A DNA stretch of 64,000 nucleotides from Akkermansia sp. Lineage in GTDB: Bacteria > Verrucomicrobiota > Verrucomicrobiia > Verrucomicrobiales > Akkermansiaceae. Of the stretch, positions 50,234 to 62,613 are shown piece by piece (positions within the stretch are counted from its first letter, which is position 1; the number at the start of each line of letters is the position of its first letter). Position numbers and translations under genes: made by a program. Where the stretch lies: contig JAFSFD010000035.1 of NCBI GenBank assembly GCA_017435365.1, positions 1-64,000 of the forward strand, written 5' to 3'. The notes beneath the pieces are model-generated. The model saw only the letters and a list, made by a program, of their open reading frames with translations. It was not told the DNA's origin and made no database searches.

Positions 50234-50661
50234 CACATGTGTCCCAAGGATTTTGTAAGCAATAGAAACATCAATGACATTTTCGAAGAAGCCCCCCTCA
50301 TCTCGATAAATTGATGTTTATCGGGCAGTTGGCGAGCGCAAGCGAGCGACTTCCAAAGCCCGTGAAACGGGCGACATACCCATAGCGCGAGGGGCGTACC
50401 TGTCTCGGCGTAGCCCGCAGGGCGAAGACGGAAGCCCCTCGTTTGGTAATAAAAAATATGGAACCCGTGAAACGGGTGACAGAAGGCGCAGCTCTATGAC
50501 ATGCAAACGTTTCTGTCACCCGTTTCACGGGTTCCAATTATCTTTTTTGTTCCTACGAGGGGTTCCGCACCCCACGCTGTCGCGTGGAGTGCTCCACCGC
50601 CTCGCTATGGGTATATCGCCCGTTTCACGGGCTTTGATTTACGCTCGCCTGCGGCTCGCCA
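50234..50661. repeat. Family-2 modular inverted repeat, copy between GH29 gene and fucP
   Basis: The left end CACATGTGTCCCAAGGATTTTG matches the left end of the 131-575 copy over about 80 bp. Inside are GGCGAGCGCAAGCGAGC, CCCGTGAAACGGGCGACATACC and GAACCCGTGAAACGGGTGACAG in mirrored order around a 30-bp linker near 50482-50511. The right end lacks the terminal repeat and stops about 14 bp before the GH29 gene. Confidence 0.8.
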
Positions 50662-50674
50662 CATCGGTCTTCAC

Positions 50675-52156
50675 CTACTTCGCTTGCTCAGCAGAGGGCA
50701 TCTTCAGCAGAGAGAACTCCGAGATGCAGGGGCAGGCCTTGGCGCGGACAATCGTGAGGCGGACCTTATCCGTGGTAACGGGCTCGGGCAGCCAGCGCAT
50801 GACCTGATGGCCGATGGTGTGTCCCTTGCCGCCGCGCACAAACTTCAGCCACTGCTGGCCGTGGGAGGGGGCGTTCTCATTCTCACCGGGGCACCCGGGG
50901 TGCACAATCGTCTTCCACTCACCATTCACCCAGGCATCCACCTGGAAAGCCTCCACTCGCTGACCGAGGCGAATCTGCTCGCGCAGGCGGATGACATCGA
51001 AGGTGGCGGGCTTTTCGAGGTGCAGCTCTGCGGTGGCGGAAGTCGTGCCGTCCCGGGGGCACCAGTAGCTCTCGATATCGCCATCCGTCAGCTGGGAGCC
51101 ATCGAACTCTTCACCGCGGGATTCCGAGGTAACAACCTTGGCCTCCAGCGCGTAATCCCTGGCCAGCAGCCCGCGGCGCATCTTGCCGAACGCTTCCAGC
51201 GAAGCAACATCGGCCGCATCCAGGCGCCCATCCCTGTCGGGGGCCAGGTTGAGAATCAGGTTGGCACCGCGGCCGACACTCATCATGTACACCTGCATCA
51301 GGTGCTCAGGCGATTTCACGCCCGATGCCTGCCCCGGGTGCCAGAACCAGCCATAGCGGTTGTGGCGGGTATCGGCCTCATCGCATATCCACTTGCCATT
51401 GCGGCTGTTCCACAAGGGGTAATTGCATGCATAGCCCTGCTCCGAACCGGCCCACGTGGCATCCCCTCGATTAGCCGCACCCCAGATGATGCAGTCCGGC
51501 TGCATCTTGCGGATATTCTTCACGACCTGCTCGTAGTTATAATAGTGGTCAGCCTGGCCGATGTTGCGATTCTCGCGGGCGCCGCCGTAGAAACCATCGC
51601 CCCCCATGGCGCCATCGAACCAGATTTCAAAAATCGGGCCATACTGGGTCAGCAATTCTTCAATCTGTTTGTAATAGACATCCAGATACCCGGGGCGGCC
51701 ATACTCGGCGCAATTGCGATCCCAGGGAGACAGATAGGTACCGAAGGGAAAATTGTGTTTCCGGCAGGCATCGGCAAACTCCCGCACCACGTCACCCTTA
51801 CCGTCCTTCCACGGGGAGCAGGTGATGCTGTACGTGGTGGATTCCGTGGGCCATGTGCAGAAGCCGTCGTGGTGCTTGGCGGTGTATATCATGCCGCTCA
51901 TGCCGGCATCCTTAAAGGTGCGCACGATGGCATCTGCATCAAAATGAGCGGGATTGAACAACTGGGGCGATTCATCGCCATAACCCCATTCGCGATTAGT
52001 GTAAGTATTGAGCCCGAAGTGGACAAAAGCATACCACTCCATGCGCAGCCAGTTCACCTGCTGCTCGGTAGGAACCGGACCATATGGCTCCGGAGCCGGA
52101 GCCGCCGACAGGGTGCAACCGAGGAAGCCCAGTGCAAGAAGACATTTTTTTAACAT
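50675..52156 (-). CDS. Secreted alpha-L-fucosidase, GH29
   Basis: 493 aa with a signal peptide (LKKCLLALGFLGCTLSAAP; the Cys in GCTLS could also be read as a poor lipobox). The GH29 catalytic domain has MEWYAFVHFGLNTYTNREWG, YTAKHHDGFCTWP and the nucleophile in EIWFDGAMGG (Asp near residue 180). A C-terminal beta domain follows (about 340-490). It removes alpha-linked fucose from glycans. Promoter TTGCTA-17-TAAACT ends 6 bases before the ATG. It faces the GH95 gene divergently. Confidence 0.92.
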   Translation of the reverse strand: MLKKCLLALGFLGCTLSAAPAPEPYGPVPTEQQVNWLRMEWYAFVHFGLNTYTNREWGYGDESPQLFNPAHFDADAIVRTFKDAGMSGMIYTAKHHDGFCTWPTESTTYSITCSPWKDGKGDVVREFADACRKHNFPFGTYLSPWDRNCAEYGRPGYLDVYYKQIEELLTQYGPIFEIWFDGAMGGDGFYGGARENRNIGQADHYYNYEQVVKNIRKMQPDCIIWGAANRGDATWAGSEQGYACNYPLWNSRNGKWICDEADTRHNRYGWFWHPGQASGVKSPEHLMQVYMMSVGRGANLILNLAPDRDGRLDAADVASLEAFGKMRRGLLARDYALEAKVVTSESRGEEFDGSQLTDGDIESYWCPRDGTTSATAELHLEKPATFDVIRLREQIRLGQRVEAFQVDAWVNGEWKTIVHPGCPGENENAPSHGQQWLKFVRGGKGHTIGHQVMRWLPEPVTTDKVRLTIVRAKACPCISEFSLLKMPSAEQAK

Positions 52157-52162
52157 GCGACA

Positions 52163-52191
52163 AGTTTACCTGATACATCGACTTTTAGCAA
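52163..52191 (-). promoter_or_regulatory. Promoter of the GH29 fucosidase
   Basis: TTGCTA (52191-52186), 17-nt spacer, TAAACT (52168-52163); six bases to the ATG. It lies in the 194-bp divergent region shared with the GH95 gene. Confidence 0.65.
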
Positions 52192-52350
52192 GAAAAAAGC
52201 ACTCATCGCGCTCCTATGGACATGCAATTTTTTTATTGTCACATCTACCACTGCCGTGGTAAACTCCGGCAGAGCCGCATTTTATCGAAACACAGGCCCC
52301 CGTTGCATTCAAAAATGTGCAACTCGCGACACTCACAAAAAGAATCAGAC

Positions 52351-54804
52351 ATGAACCGCCTTACCGCTTGCATCTGCCTTTCCTTCCTTTCCACGGCCAT
52401 GGCCGCGAATTATTCCGCCACGGAGCATTTATGGTATACCCAGCCAGCCGGAATTCCCAACACGGCCATGCCCTGGAGCCCCCAGGTTCTCGCCACCGGT
52501 AACCTGCCCGGCAAATTGAACAGGGACACCTGGGAAAGCCAGACGCTCCCCGTCGGCAACGGGCGCATCGGCGGCACGGTATACGGCGGCGACCGGCTGG
52601 ATTGCGTGGTGCTCAATGAAACCAGCCTGTGGACCGGCGGGCCCAATTCCCCCCGCAATGGCGAGGGCTACGCCTATGGTCCCAAAGCCGGGAAAGACGA
52701 ATTCGGCAGCTACCAGCCCTTCGCCAACCTCTATGTGGGGTACGCCTTCAAAGGCGAAAGCGAAGGCTACAGCCGCGCTCTTGATTTACGCAAGGCCGAA
52801 GCCACAGCCGAATTCAACGTGGCCGGAGTGCAGCACCGGAGAACCTGCTTTGCCAGCCGCCCGGATGACGTGCTGGTCTACACCGCAGAGGCAGACCAGC
52901 CGGGGGCTCTGACGGCCCGCATTGCCCTGACTCCCTACCACAATGTGGAATACAGCCTGGAAAACGGCAACACCATCATCATGCGCGGCCAGCTGGCCAA
53001 TGGCGAGGTATTCGAAGGCCGCATGCTCGTACGCACCCGGGGCGGCGCCCTCCGCATGCACCCCGGCAAGGCTCAGGTGCAGGTGAACTACCGCGGCAAG
53101 AATGACGCCATGACCCCGCACTTCCCCGCAGACCAGCTCCCCTACGTGGAGGTGAAGAACGCTGATTCGCTGGAAATCCTGGTCAGCCTGGCCACCGACT
53201 ATAAGCAGAGTTACGAAGATAATTGGAAAGGAGAGGACCCCGCCATCCGCAACAAGCGCGTGCTCAGCGCCGCCGCCGGAAAGACGGCAGAGGACATCCG
53301 GCAGGCGCACCTGAAGGATTACACCAGCTATTATGACCGCCTGAGCCTGGACCTGGGCACCACCCCGCAGCTGCTGGCCGAGCTCCCCACCGATGAGCGC
53401 CTGCTCAACTACCGCAGCCGTTACTCCATGGGTAAGCAGACCCTCGACCCGGATCTGGAGGAACTCATCTATAACTACGGCCGCTACATTCTCATCTCCA
53501 GCTCCCAGCCCGGCAACCTGCCCGCCACGCTGCAAGGCATCTGGAACAACAAGGTACACGCCCCCTGGGCCTGTGATTACCACAATAACATCAACCTCCA
53601 GATGTGCTACTGGGGCGCCGAAGTGGCCAACCTGGCGGAGTGTCACCAGCCGCTCATCGACTTCATCCGCAGCATGGAAGCACCGCTGAGCGAAAGCACC
53701 CGCCAGCATTTCGGCCAGCACGTCCGCGGCTGGACCACCCGCATCTCCCAGAACCCCTGGGGCGGCGGCGGCTGGATCAAATGGAACCCGCCGGTCAATG
53801 CCTGGTATGCCCTGCACATCTGGGACCGCTACCTCTACTCCCAGGACAAGGAATACCTGCGCACCGTTGCCTACCCCCTGCTCAAGAACATCTGCCACTT
53901 CTGGGAGGATGAGCTGAAGGAAATCGGAGCACAGGGCAAGGGGCTCAAGACCCGGAAAAACGAAAAGTCGCCCGTGCAGGACCTCACCGTAGCCGAGCAT
54001 CCCGAGCTGGGCGAAATCAAAGAGGGCTCCCTCGTGTGCCCCATGGGCTGGTCTCACGAATGGGGTCCGCTGGAGGATGGCTGCGCCCACGACCAGCAGC
54101 TCATCTGGGAGCTGTTCGATAACACCGTGCGCGCCGCCGGCATCCTGGGTGTGGATGCCGAATGGGCAGCCGGTCTGGCCGCCAAGCGCGACCGCCTGGT
54201 GGGCAACCGCATCGGCAAAGGCGGCTACCTGCAGGAATGGATTGTGGACCGTCCCAATATGGTTTCCGGGCAGCGCCATACATCTCACCTCATCGGCGTT
54301 TTCCCCGGCACTTCCATCTCCATGGAACGCACGCCGGATTTCGCCAAGGCTGCCATGAAGAGTCTGGAGCTTCGCGGCCTCAGCCAGGACAACCGCCGCA
54401 GCTGGACCTGGCCCTGGCGCACCGCCCTCTGGGCGCGTTTCCGCGAGGCTGGCAAGGCCTACAGCATGGTGCAGCACTACATCCACTACAACGTGCTGGA
54501 CAACCTCTTCGGCAACCACCCGCCCATGCAGATGGATGGCACCTTCGGCATGACCGGCGGCATGAGCGAAATGCTCATCCAGAGCCACGCCGGTGTCATT
54601 GAACTGCTCCCGGCCCTGCCCGCAGAATGGGCAAATGGCCACGTGAAAGGCATCCGCGCCCGCGGCAACATCACCGTGGATATGGAATGGAAGGACGGAA
54701 AGGTAACACAGTACCAGCTCCGCACCACCAGCCCGAATCCGGCGCCGGTCACCGTCATCGTGAATGGCGAGCGCAGGCAGGTCACCCCGGCGGCGGCAGA
54801 ATAA
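52351..54804 (+). CDS. Secreted alpha-L-fucosidase, GH95
   Basis: 817 aa from ATG 52351, with a signal peptide ([17 protein letters not shown]). The GH95 domains are in order: N-terminal beta sandwich with [15 protein letters not shown], then the (alpha/alpha)6 barrel with [16 protein letters not shown] near residue 406-421 (catalytic Asn pair), [20 protein letters not shown], and [16 protein letters not shown] with the C-terminal catalytic Asp. GH95 enzymes mostly cleave alpha-1,2-fucose, as at the ends of mucin O-glycans. Pairs with GH29 to supply fucose to FucP. Confidence 0.93.
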   Translation: MNRLTACICLSFLSTAMAANYSATEHLWYTQPAGIPNTAMPWSPQVLATGNLPGKLNRDTWESQTLPVGNGRIGGTVYGGDRLDCVVLNETSLWTGGPNSPRNGEGYAYGPKAGKDEFGSYQPFANLYVGYAFKGESEGYSRALDLRKAEATAEFNVAGVQHRRTCFASRPDDVLVYTAEADQPGALTARIALTPYHNVEYSLENGNTIIMRGQLANGEVFEGRMLVRTRGGALRMHPGKAQVQVNYRGKNDAMTPHFPADQLPYVEVKNADSLEILVSLATDYKQSYEDNWKGEDPAIRNKRVLSAAAGKTAEDIRQAHLKDYTSYYDRLSLDLGTTPQLLAELPTDERLLNYRSRYSMGKQTLDPDLEELIYNYGRYILISSSQPGNLPATLQGIWNNKVHAPWACDYHNNINLQMCYWGAEVANLAECHQPLIDFIRSMEAPLSESTRQHFGQHVRGWTTRISQNPWGGGGWIKWNPPVNAWYALHIWDRYLYSQDKEYLRTVAYPLLKNICHFWEDELKEIGAQGKGLKTRKNEKSPVQDLTVAEHPELGEIKEGSLVCPMGWSHEWGPLEDGCAHDQQLIWELFDNTVRAAGILGVDAEWAAGLAAKRDRLVGNRIGKGGYLQEWIVDRPNMVSGQRHTSHLIGVFPGTSISMERTPDFAKAAMKSLELRGLSQDNRRSWTWPWRTALWARFREAGKAYSMVQHYIHYNVLDNLFGNHPPMQMDGTFGMTGGMSEMLIQSHAGVIELLPALPAEWANGHVKGIRARGNITVDMEWKDGKVTQYQLRTTSPNPAPVTVIVNGERRQVTPAAAE

Positions 54805-54872
54805 GCGCCGGCAATCCCCCCGCTTCCATGAAAGCATGTGGCCCGCTGTGCCACATGCTTTCATTATTTTGG

Positions 54873-54901
54873 TTGACTCACGCATGCGCGTGTGGCAAGA
54901 T
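54873..54901 (+). promoter_or_regulatory. Promoter of fucU-queD
   Basis: TTGACT (54873-54878), 17-nt spacer, CAAGAT (54896-54901); nine bases to ATG 54911. Confidence 0.6.
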
Positions 54902-54910
54902 AGCGGCGTT

Positions 54911-55333
54911 ATGTTAAAAGGAATTTCCCCGGTTGTATCCCCGACCTTGCTTAAAATCCTGGCCGAGATGGGTCATGGTGATGAAATCGTCATCTCCGAT
55001 GCCCACTTCCCTGCCCACACTTTCTGCGGCACCGTAGTGCGCGCTGATGGTCTGGGGGCCGATACGCTCCTGAAGGGCATCATCCCCCTGTTTGAGCTGG
55101 ACAGCTACGCCACCCCCGTCATCATGATGGAAGCAGTACCCGGCGATACCCTCGACCCCGCCGTGGAGGCCAAGTACCGCGCTGCCATGGGCTACGAAGG
55201 CACCATCGAGCGCGTGGAGCGCTATGCTTTCTACGAGCGCGCCAGGCAGGCCTATGCCTGTGTCATCTCCGGTGAGACCGCCAAGTACGGCAACATCATC
55301 CTCAAGAAGGGCGTAACCCCCATCTGCGACTAA
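54911..55333 (+). CDS. fucU: L-fucose mutarotase
   Basis: 140 aa, standard RbsD/FucU length. [33 protein letters not shown] is typical, with the conserved His in MGHGD and DAHFP, and Tyr-rich [12 protein letters not shown] and [15 protein letters not shown] at the end. It speeds interconversion of fucose anomers so FucI receives its preferred form. It lies outside the fuc operon, after the GH95 gene, with its own promoter; queD follows without a gap. Confidence 0.92.
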   Translation: MLKGISPVVSPTLLKILAEMGHGDEIVISDAHFPAHTFCGTVVRADGLGADTLLKGIIPLFELDSYATPVIMMEAVPGDTLDPAVEAKYRAAMGYEGTIERVERYAFYERARQAYACVISGETAKYGNIILKKGVTPICD

Positions 55334-55783
55334 ATGTACCGCATCTGCAAGAGCATTGAGCTGGAGAGCGGGCACCTGCTCTCCAAGCACCCCGGCAACT
55401 GCCAGTTCCCGCACGGCCACACCCGCAGCGTGGAGCTGGTCTTTGCGGCCGAAACGCTCGATGAGCACGAGATGGTCATGGATTTCAAGGCCATCAAGGA
55501 GATGATGGGCGGGTTCCTGGAGCAATTTGACCACGCGCTCTGCATGAACACCGCCGACCCGAACTTCGAAAAGTTCCGCGCCATCTACGGCGACCGCATC
55601 ATCCCCTTCGAGCAGAGCGACCCCACCAGCGAGGCCATGGCCCGCGTGGTCTTCGAACACGCCGCCCAGGCATTGAAAAACGCCCAGGCCGGCCACAGCA
55701 CCTACCCGGTACGCGACTGTGTGCGCCTGGAGCGCGTCCGCGTCTGGGAAACCAGCAGCAGCTGGGCCGAGTACGAAAGGTAA
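55334..55783 (+). CDS. queD: 6-pyruvoyl-tetrahydropterin synthase / QueD-like protein
   Basis: 149 aa. The zinc histidines and catalytic Cys are in ESGHLLSKHPGNCQFPHGHTR, split as ESGHLLSKHPGNC and QFPHGHTR (residues 12-32), with Glu in RLERVRVWET near the end. QueD makes 6-carboxy-tetrahydropterin in queuosine synthesis. The ATG directly abuts the fucU stop (TAAATG), so translation is likely coupled, an unusual pairing. No other queuosine gene is in the window. Confidence 0.87.
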   Translation: MYRICKSIELESGHLLSKHPGNCQFPHGHTRSVELVFAAETLDEHEMVMDFKAIKEMMGGFLEQFDHALCMNTADPNFEKFRAIYGDRIIPFEQSDPTSEAMARVVFEHAAQALKNAQAGHSTYPVRDCVRLERVRVWETSSSWAEYER

Positions 55784-55842
55784 TGCAGATTTCAAAATGC
55801 AGAATAAGTAGCGAGGTCGCGGCTTCCGCCGCTCCTGGTAAG

Positions 55843-55877
55843 AAAAAAGCTCTGAGAATCCTCTCAGAGCTTTTTTT
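55843..55877. terminator. Bidirectional terminator between queD and tmk
   Basis: AAAAAAGCTCTGAGA / TCTCAGAGCTTTTTT with a 4-nt loop; it serves both converging genes. Confidence 0.9.
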
Positions 55878-55945
55878 ACATTCTCCTGCGCGCAGCGCAG
55901 CGAATTTCACAACTTAATCACTATTCATTATTCACTAGTCACTCC

Positions 55946-56563
55946 TCAGATTCCCAGTTCCTCCTGGATAATCTCGCGGATCTGGGCGTGAACTTCCTCC
56001 ACGGTGCCATCGGCCTCCACGCGGTGGAGCCAGGGCATCTCCATGGCGGAGTAGATGGCAGCACAGTCGCTCAGGAACTTTTCATTCTCAAACGCATCCT
56101 TGCCATTGCCGCGGGCGTGCATACGCTCCTGCGAAAGTTCAATCGGGATATCGAGCCACAGCGCCACATCCGGCACGGTGGCAAAAGCCTCATTCCACTC
56201 GCGAATTTCCTCCACATTCGCGCCACTGGCGCCCTGGTAGGCCATCATGGAAAGGTAGTAGCGATCCAGCAGCACCCACTTGCCGGCCTGCAGGGCGGGT
56301 TCAATCACCTCGCGCACATGCTCGCGGCGGTCCTGCAACAGGCAGGCAATTTCCTCATCGATGGACAGGCGGTCGCCCGCCAGGGCGGCCTCGCGCACGC
56401 GCATGCCCCAAGGGCCGCGTGTCGGCTCAAAGCCGGTCACCACCTCAATGCCGCGGGAGCGCAGATAACGGGCCAGCAATTCCACCTGCGTTGACTTGCC
56501 CGTGCCGTCAATGCCTTCAAACACAATCAATGAACCTCTTAGGTGAGGAGAATCAGCTTCCAT
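55946..56563 (-). CDS. tmk: Thymidylate kinase
   Basis: 205 aa. P-loop FEGIDGTGKSTQVELL near residue 16, DR(Y/H) motif LLDRYYLSMMAYQG near 104, and a lid region with RMHARGNG. It phosphorylates dTMP to dTDP. ATG 56563 (MEADSPH) is chosen because the promoter TTGCAG-17-TATGGT ends 10 bases upstream and contains the alternative ATG at 56578. Confidence 0.95.
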   Translation of the reverse strand: MEADSPHLRGSLIVFEGIDGTGKSTQVELLARYLRSRGIEVVTGFEPTRGPWGMRVREAALAGDRLSIDEEIACLLQDRREHVREVIEPALQAGKWVLLDRYYLSMMAYQGASGANVEEIREWNEAFATVPDVALWLDIPIELSQERMHARGNGKDAFENEKFLSDCAAIYSAMEMPWLHRVEADGTVEEVHAQIREIIQEELGI

Positions 56564-56573
56564 GGTGAGAGTG

Positions 56574-56602
56574 ACCATATCACAGCGCACACCACGCTGC
56601 AA
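56574..56602 (-). promoter_or_regulatory. Promoter of tmk
   Basis: TTGCAG (56602-56597), 17-nt spacer, TATGGT (56579-56574). Confidence 0.6.
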
Positions 56603-56665
56603 GCCCAAAGTTCTACCGATTCAAAGAAAAACGTGTTCACAGACTGAGGAATAACCGCTTTTGCC

Positions 56666-56694
56666 TTGCCAGCGGCTCATTCACGTGGCATAAT
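56666..56694 (+). promoter_or_regulatory. Promoter of the GT2 gene
   Basis: TTGCCA (56666-56671), 17-nt spacer, CATAAT (56689-56694); seven bases to the GTG at 56702. Confidence 0.65.
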
Positions 56695-56701
56695 AACACA
56701 C

Positions 56702-57646
56702 GTGCCTGCCATCTGCGCCATATTCACCCATTTCAACAGCCGCGAGCGTACGCTCACGTGCCTGAGCCGTCTGGCGCAGCAGACTTGCCGCCCGCAAAAC
56801 ATCGTCATCATCAACAACGGCAGCGCAGATGACCCCACCCTGCCCGATGCGCAGGCTTTCGCAGATGCAAGCTTCCCGGCCGGCACCCTGCACATCCTGC
56901 AGATGGAAGCGAACCTGGGCAACGCCGGCGGCTGCGCCCGCGGGCTCGAATACGCCTTCGGCACGCTCAAGGCAGATTTCACCTGGGTGCTGGACGATGA
57001 TTCCTGGCCCCGCCCCCGCACGCTGGAAAACCTGCTGGCCGTGGAGGTGGATGCAAACACCGTGCGCATGAGCGCGGTCATCGACCCTGCGAGGGAGGAT
57101 GAACTGAGCTGGCCGCTCACCATCTCCGGCGGCGCGCCCGACCGCTGGAAGAACGCCCTGTGCCGCGCCGATTTACCGGAAGGCAACCTCATCCCCAGCC
57201 GCGGTGGCTGGCTGGGCGCCCTCTACCCCCGCGCGGCCTGGCTGAAAGCAGGCCTGCCCACAGAGGCCCTCTTCATCCGCGGCGAAGATGAGGAATACCC
57301 CTGGAAAGTGCGTGAGGCCGGGTTCAAATTCATCACGGTGCTGAATTCCGAGCTGGAGCACCCCTCCGCCAGCATACCGCTCATCCACTACCGCATCGCG
57401 CACCGTTCCTTCTTCTACGAACCGGGGCTGCATATCTCCCGCCAGTATTACAAGAGCCGCAACTGGGCCTGGCTGCAGCGCCTCCGCGCCCCGCGCAACT
57501 ATCCCCGCCGCCTCGCAGCCTGCGCTTTCTATATCATCCTTTCGCTCAATGCCATGCTGAAAAGCAACGAGCTCAGCATCCCGCGCATTTACAACCTTTT
57601 CCGCGCCCTGCACAACGGATTCTACGGCAAACTCCGCCCGTTCTGA
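56702..57646 (+). CDS. Family 2 glycosyltransferase
   Basis: 314 aa from GTG 56702, fixed by the promoter ending at 56694 and by ICAIFTHFNSRERTLTCLSRL being the usual GT-A start (residues 4-24, read as AIFTHFNSRERTLTCL). Also present are IINNGSADDP, EANLGNAGGCARGLEYA and the nucleotide-metal DxD WVLDDDSWP. Similar enzymes add rhamnose or galactofuranose to cell-surface glycans, but the substrate cannot be told. C-terminal hydrophobic patch near residue 280. Confidence 0.85.
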   Translation: MPAICAIFTHFNSRERTLTCLSRLAQQTCRPQNIVIINNGSADDPTLPDAQAFADASFPAGTLHILQMEANLGNAGGCARGLEYAFGTLKADFTWVLDDDSWPRPRTLENLLAVEVDANTVRMSAVIDPAREDELSWPLTISGGAPDRWKNALCRADLPEGNLIPSRGGWLGALYPRAAWLKAGLPTEALFIRGEDEEYPWKVREAGFKFITVLNSELEHPSASIPLIHYRIAHRSFFYEPGLHISRQYYKSRNWAWLQRLRAPRNYPRRLAACAFYIILSLNAMLKSNELSIPRIYNLFRALHNGFYGKLRPF

Positions 57647-57679
57647 TGCACAAAATTTCCAATTATGCGCAAATTTGTC

Positions 57680-57707
57680 TTTACAAACGGCAAGTTATCG
57701 CTATAAT
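57680..57707 (+). promoter_or_regulatory. Promoter of the L36 gene
   Basis: TTTACA (57680-57685), 16-nt spacer, consensus TATAAT (57702-57707). Leader of about 50 nt. Confidence 0.8.
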
Positions 57708-57764
57708 CTGCGTCCCGACGCATAAGCTTCTCCAAAATTAACATAACCATATCACCAAATCATC

Positions 57765-57929
57765 ATGAAAGTTCTTTCCTCACTCGCATCCATGAAGCGC
57801 CGTCACGCTGATTGCCAGATCGTGAAGCGCAAGGGCACGCTCTACGTGATCTGCAAGAGCAACCCCAAGTTCAAGGCTCGTCAGGGCACGACGGCCGGTA
57901 CGCGCCTCAGCAAGAAGGGCGTGAAGTAA
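57765..57929 (+). CDS. rpmJ: 50S ribosomal protein L36, zinc-free (C-minus) paralog
   Basis: 54 aa. [18 protein letters not shown]...[22 protein letters not shown] is the RpmJ2/YkgO pattern, read here in two parts. Only two of the usual zinc ligands remain (Cys17 and Cys30), so it probably binds no zinc. A C-terminal extension ([13 protein letters not shown]) of about 13 residues follows the usual end. Own promoter and terminator. Confidence 0.9.
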   Translation: MKVLSSLASMKRRHADCQIVKRKGTLYVICKSNPKFKARQGTTAGTRLSKKGVK

Positions 57930-57976
57930 TTTTACCCCATCCCCACAGCTTTTCGTCGGGGATAATTGACAGAGAG

Positions 57977-58008
57977 AAGACCGGAGTCTGCACAGCCCGG
58001 TCTTTTTT
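57977..58008 (+). terminator. Terminator of the L36 gene
   Basis: AAGACCGG / CCGGTCTT stem with a 12-nt loop followed by TTTTT. Confidence 0.8.
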
Positions 58009-58022
58009 CGTGTTCCAGCACC

Positions 58023-59153
58023 ATGAGCCAGACCATCCGCACCCACATCCTCCCCATCGGTGATTTCACCTTCGACAACGGTGAAACCCTGCCCGGCATT
58101 GAACTTGCCTACGAGACCTACGGCACGCTGAATGCCGCAAAGAACAACGCCATCCTGCTCTTCCACGCACTCACCGGCAGCCACCATGCCCACGGGCACA
58201 ACGATTCCCTGCCCGAGGCCGGCGATTTCTGGCAGCCGGAGAACTTCGAAGGCTGGTGGGACCGCATGATCGGCCCCGGCAAACCGCTGGACACGGATAA
58301 ATACTTCATCATCTGCATCAACTACCTGGGCAGCTGCTACGGCAGCAGCGGCCCCTGCTCCATCGCGCCGGATGGCGAACCCTGGGGCAGCCGCTTCCCC
58401 CTGGTGAATGCCAACGACCAGGCCCGCGCCCAGATTCAGGTGCTGGATTACTTCGGCATCGACCGCTTCACGGTGGTGGGCCCCAGCCTGGGCGGCATGC
58501 TCTCGCTCTCCCTGGCCACGTTCTACCCCACCCGCATCAAGAATATCATCATCATCGGCGCCGGCTACAAACCCGCCATCGAGCACAAGCTCGATGCCTT
58601 TGAGCAGATAATGGCCATCGAGCTCGACCCCGCCTACCGCGAGGGCCGCTACCCGCTCAGCGACCCGCCCCGCCGCGGCCTGGCCCTGGCCCGCATCATC
58701 AGTCACAAGCTCTTCGTAAACCAGCGCGGCCTGGAGAAGCGCGCCCGCAAGGGCATTTCGGACCGCAAGGGCATGCTCACCTGGTACTCCCCCCAGCGCA
58801 ACACGGAAAGCTACATGCTGCACCAGGGCACCAAGTTCGCCAAGCGCTACGATGCCAATGCCTACATCCGCATCATCAACCTCTGGGCGGGCTATGACCT
58901 GGCCGCCTTCTCCGGCCTGGGCAGTGTGGATAAAGCCTTCAAGCTCTTTGCAGAGCACGGCATCCGCTTCATGCTCTTCTCCATCAACACGGACTGCTGC
59001 TTCACCGCACGGGATATCTCCTGCTTCCACCGCCGACTCCTCAAAAACGGCGTGGATTCCCGCTACAAGTGCATCCACTCCGTCAAGGGGCACGATTCCT
59101 TCCTCCTCGAACCCGAGCTCTACGAGGCCGATATCAAGGCCTACCTGAACTAA
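58023..59153 (+). CDS. metX: Homoserine O-acetyltransferase
   Basis: 376 aa, standard MetX length. The alpha/beta-hydrolase landmarks are LFHALTGSHHAHG, nucleophile GPSLGGM (Ser near residue 155), Asp in INTDCCF (about 322) and His in KGHDSFL (about 355). It activates homoserine for methionine synthesis. Acyl specificity (acetyl or succinyl) cannot be proved by eye. Preceded closely by the L36 terminator; no separate promoter is obvious. Confidence 0.9.
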   Translation: MSQTIRTHILPIGDFTFDNGETLPGIELAYETYGTLNAAKNNAILLFHALTGSHHAHGHNDSLPEAGDFWQPENFEGWWDRMIGPGKPLDTDKYFIICINYLGSCYGSSGPCSIAPDGEPWGSRFPLVNANDQARAQIQVLDYFGIDRFTVVGPSLGGMLSLSLATFYPTRIKNIIIIGAGYKPAIEHKLDAFEQIMAIELDPAYREGRYPLSDPPRRGLALARIISHKLFVNQRGLEKRARKGISDRKGMLTWYSPQRNTESYMLHQGTKFAKRYDANAYIRIINLWAGYDLAAFSGLGSVDKAFKLFAEHGIRFMLFSINTDCCFTARDISCFHRRLLKNGVDSRYKCIHSVKGHDSFLLEPELYEADIKAYLN

Positions 59154-59224
59154 GTTTTCCGGGCTTCCTCAACGCCCCCCCCCGAATTCACAATTCGCGG
59201 AAACAGAGCAATCAGGCACGCGCC

Positions 59225-59716
59225 ATGCCTCACCTGCCCCGAAAAAAAGACATCAATGTATTCGACACGCTGGACGAGCAGTGCGCCGAGCGCCATTTTC
59301 TCGGCAAGACACGCGAGGAAATCCACCAGCTGCTGCTGGAGAAATACGTATCCCTGTATGAAGACCTGGCCTGCATGGGCCCGGTGGCTTTTGCCTACTA
59401 CGCCCCCGCCTGGGAGCAGCTTTTCGGAGCCTTCGCCGATATAGAAGTAACAGACGACGTCGCTGAGTGGACTCTGAGTATCATCTCCATCCGCTGCATC
59501 AGCCTGCGTAACGAAACGCCCGAAAGCATAGCAGCCATGCACCACCTGCTGGCCTGTTGCGAGCGCTACTACAACTCCCCGGCCCGCCACAAATACTACG
59601 CCGATGAAGCACGGAGCTATGGCTACGCAGAATCCCTCATCGGCACTCCCCCGGGGCTGCAGAAAGACCTGGACAAATGCGCCAGACTGCGCACCGTCCT
59701 GAACGGAGAAGCCTGA
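59225..59716 (+). CDS. DINV-family small protein, copy 2
   Basis: 163 aa from ATG 59225 (MPHLPRKKDINVFDTLDEQ). It shares FLGKTREEIHQLLLEKY, ACMGPVAFAYYAPAWEQ and CCERYYNSPARHKYYADEARSYGYAE with copies at 33354-33842 and 62798-63295. No signal peptide or membrane segment; helical, with conserved aromatic and acidic positions. Function unknown. It lies 71 bases after metX, and a family-1 repeat follows 95 bases later. Confidence 0.75.
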   Translation: MPHLPRKKDINVFDTLDEQCAERHFLGKTREEIHQLLLEKYVSLYEDLACMGPVAFAYYAPAWEQLFGAFADIEVTDDVAEWTLSIISIRCISLRNETPESIAAMHHLLACCERYYNSPARHKYYADEARSYGYAESLIGTPPGLQKDLDKCARLRTVLNGEA

Positions 59717-59787
59717 ACAAGCCCCCCAGTTCCCCGGCAAAATCTATTTTATTGCTCCGGCAATTAAAGAATATTGCTTGGACTCAA

Positions 59788-59885
59788 CGACAAATTGATG
59801 TTTGTAGCCATCGGGGCACGGGACTTCAGTCCCGAAATCACGGTGCACATAATCGGGACTGAAGTCCCGTGCCCCGACAAAGTTC
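59788..59885. repeat. Family-1 palindromic repeat, copy D
   Basis: Hairpin 59811-59877, with the CACGGTGCACATAATCGGG loop variant shared only with copy E. Left end ACAAATTGATGTTTGT; the usual right end is missing. Confidence 0.85.
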
Positions 59886-59941
59886 AGCCCCTCGGTATGA
59901 ATCATTCCGTGGCATACAATCTGCCGGAGAGCACATAAGGC

Positions 59942-59970
59942 TTGCTTTTCGCGCACGCGTGCGCTATAGT
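59942..59970 (+). promoter_or_regulatory. Promoter of leuS
   Basis: TTGCTT (59942-59947), 17-nt spacer, TATAGT (59965-59970); ten bases to ATG 59981. Confidence 0.65.
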
Positions 59971-59980
59971 CGCGCGCGAC

Positions 59981-62554
<2,574 letters not shown>

Positions 62555-62582
62555 TCCGCCGCCAACCCCTTATCCCCCACCA

Positions 62583-62613
62583 TCCCCCGCCGCTCCCCGG
62601 CGGGGGATTTTTT
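62583..62613 (+). terminator. Terminator of leuS
   Basis: TCCCCCGCC / GGCGGGGGA stem with 7-nt loop followed by six T. Confidence 0.9.

Noticed and set aside
57930..58022. A SAM riboswitch upstream of metX
   Set aside because: Only about 90 bases are available and they hold the L36 terminator; no riboswitch fold is apparent.
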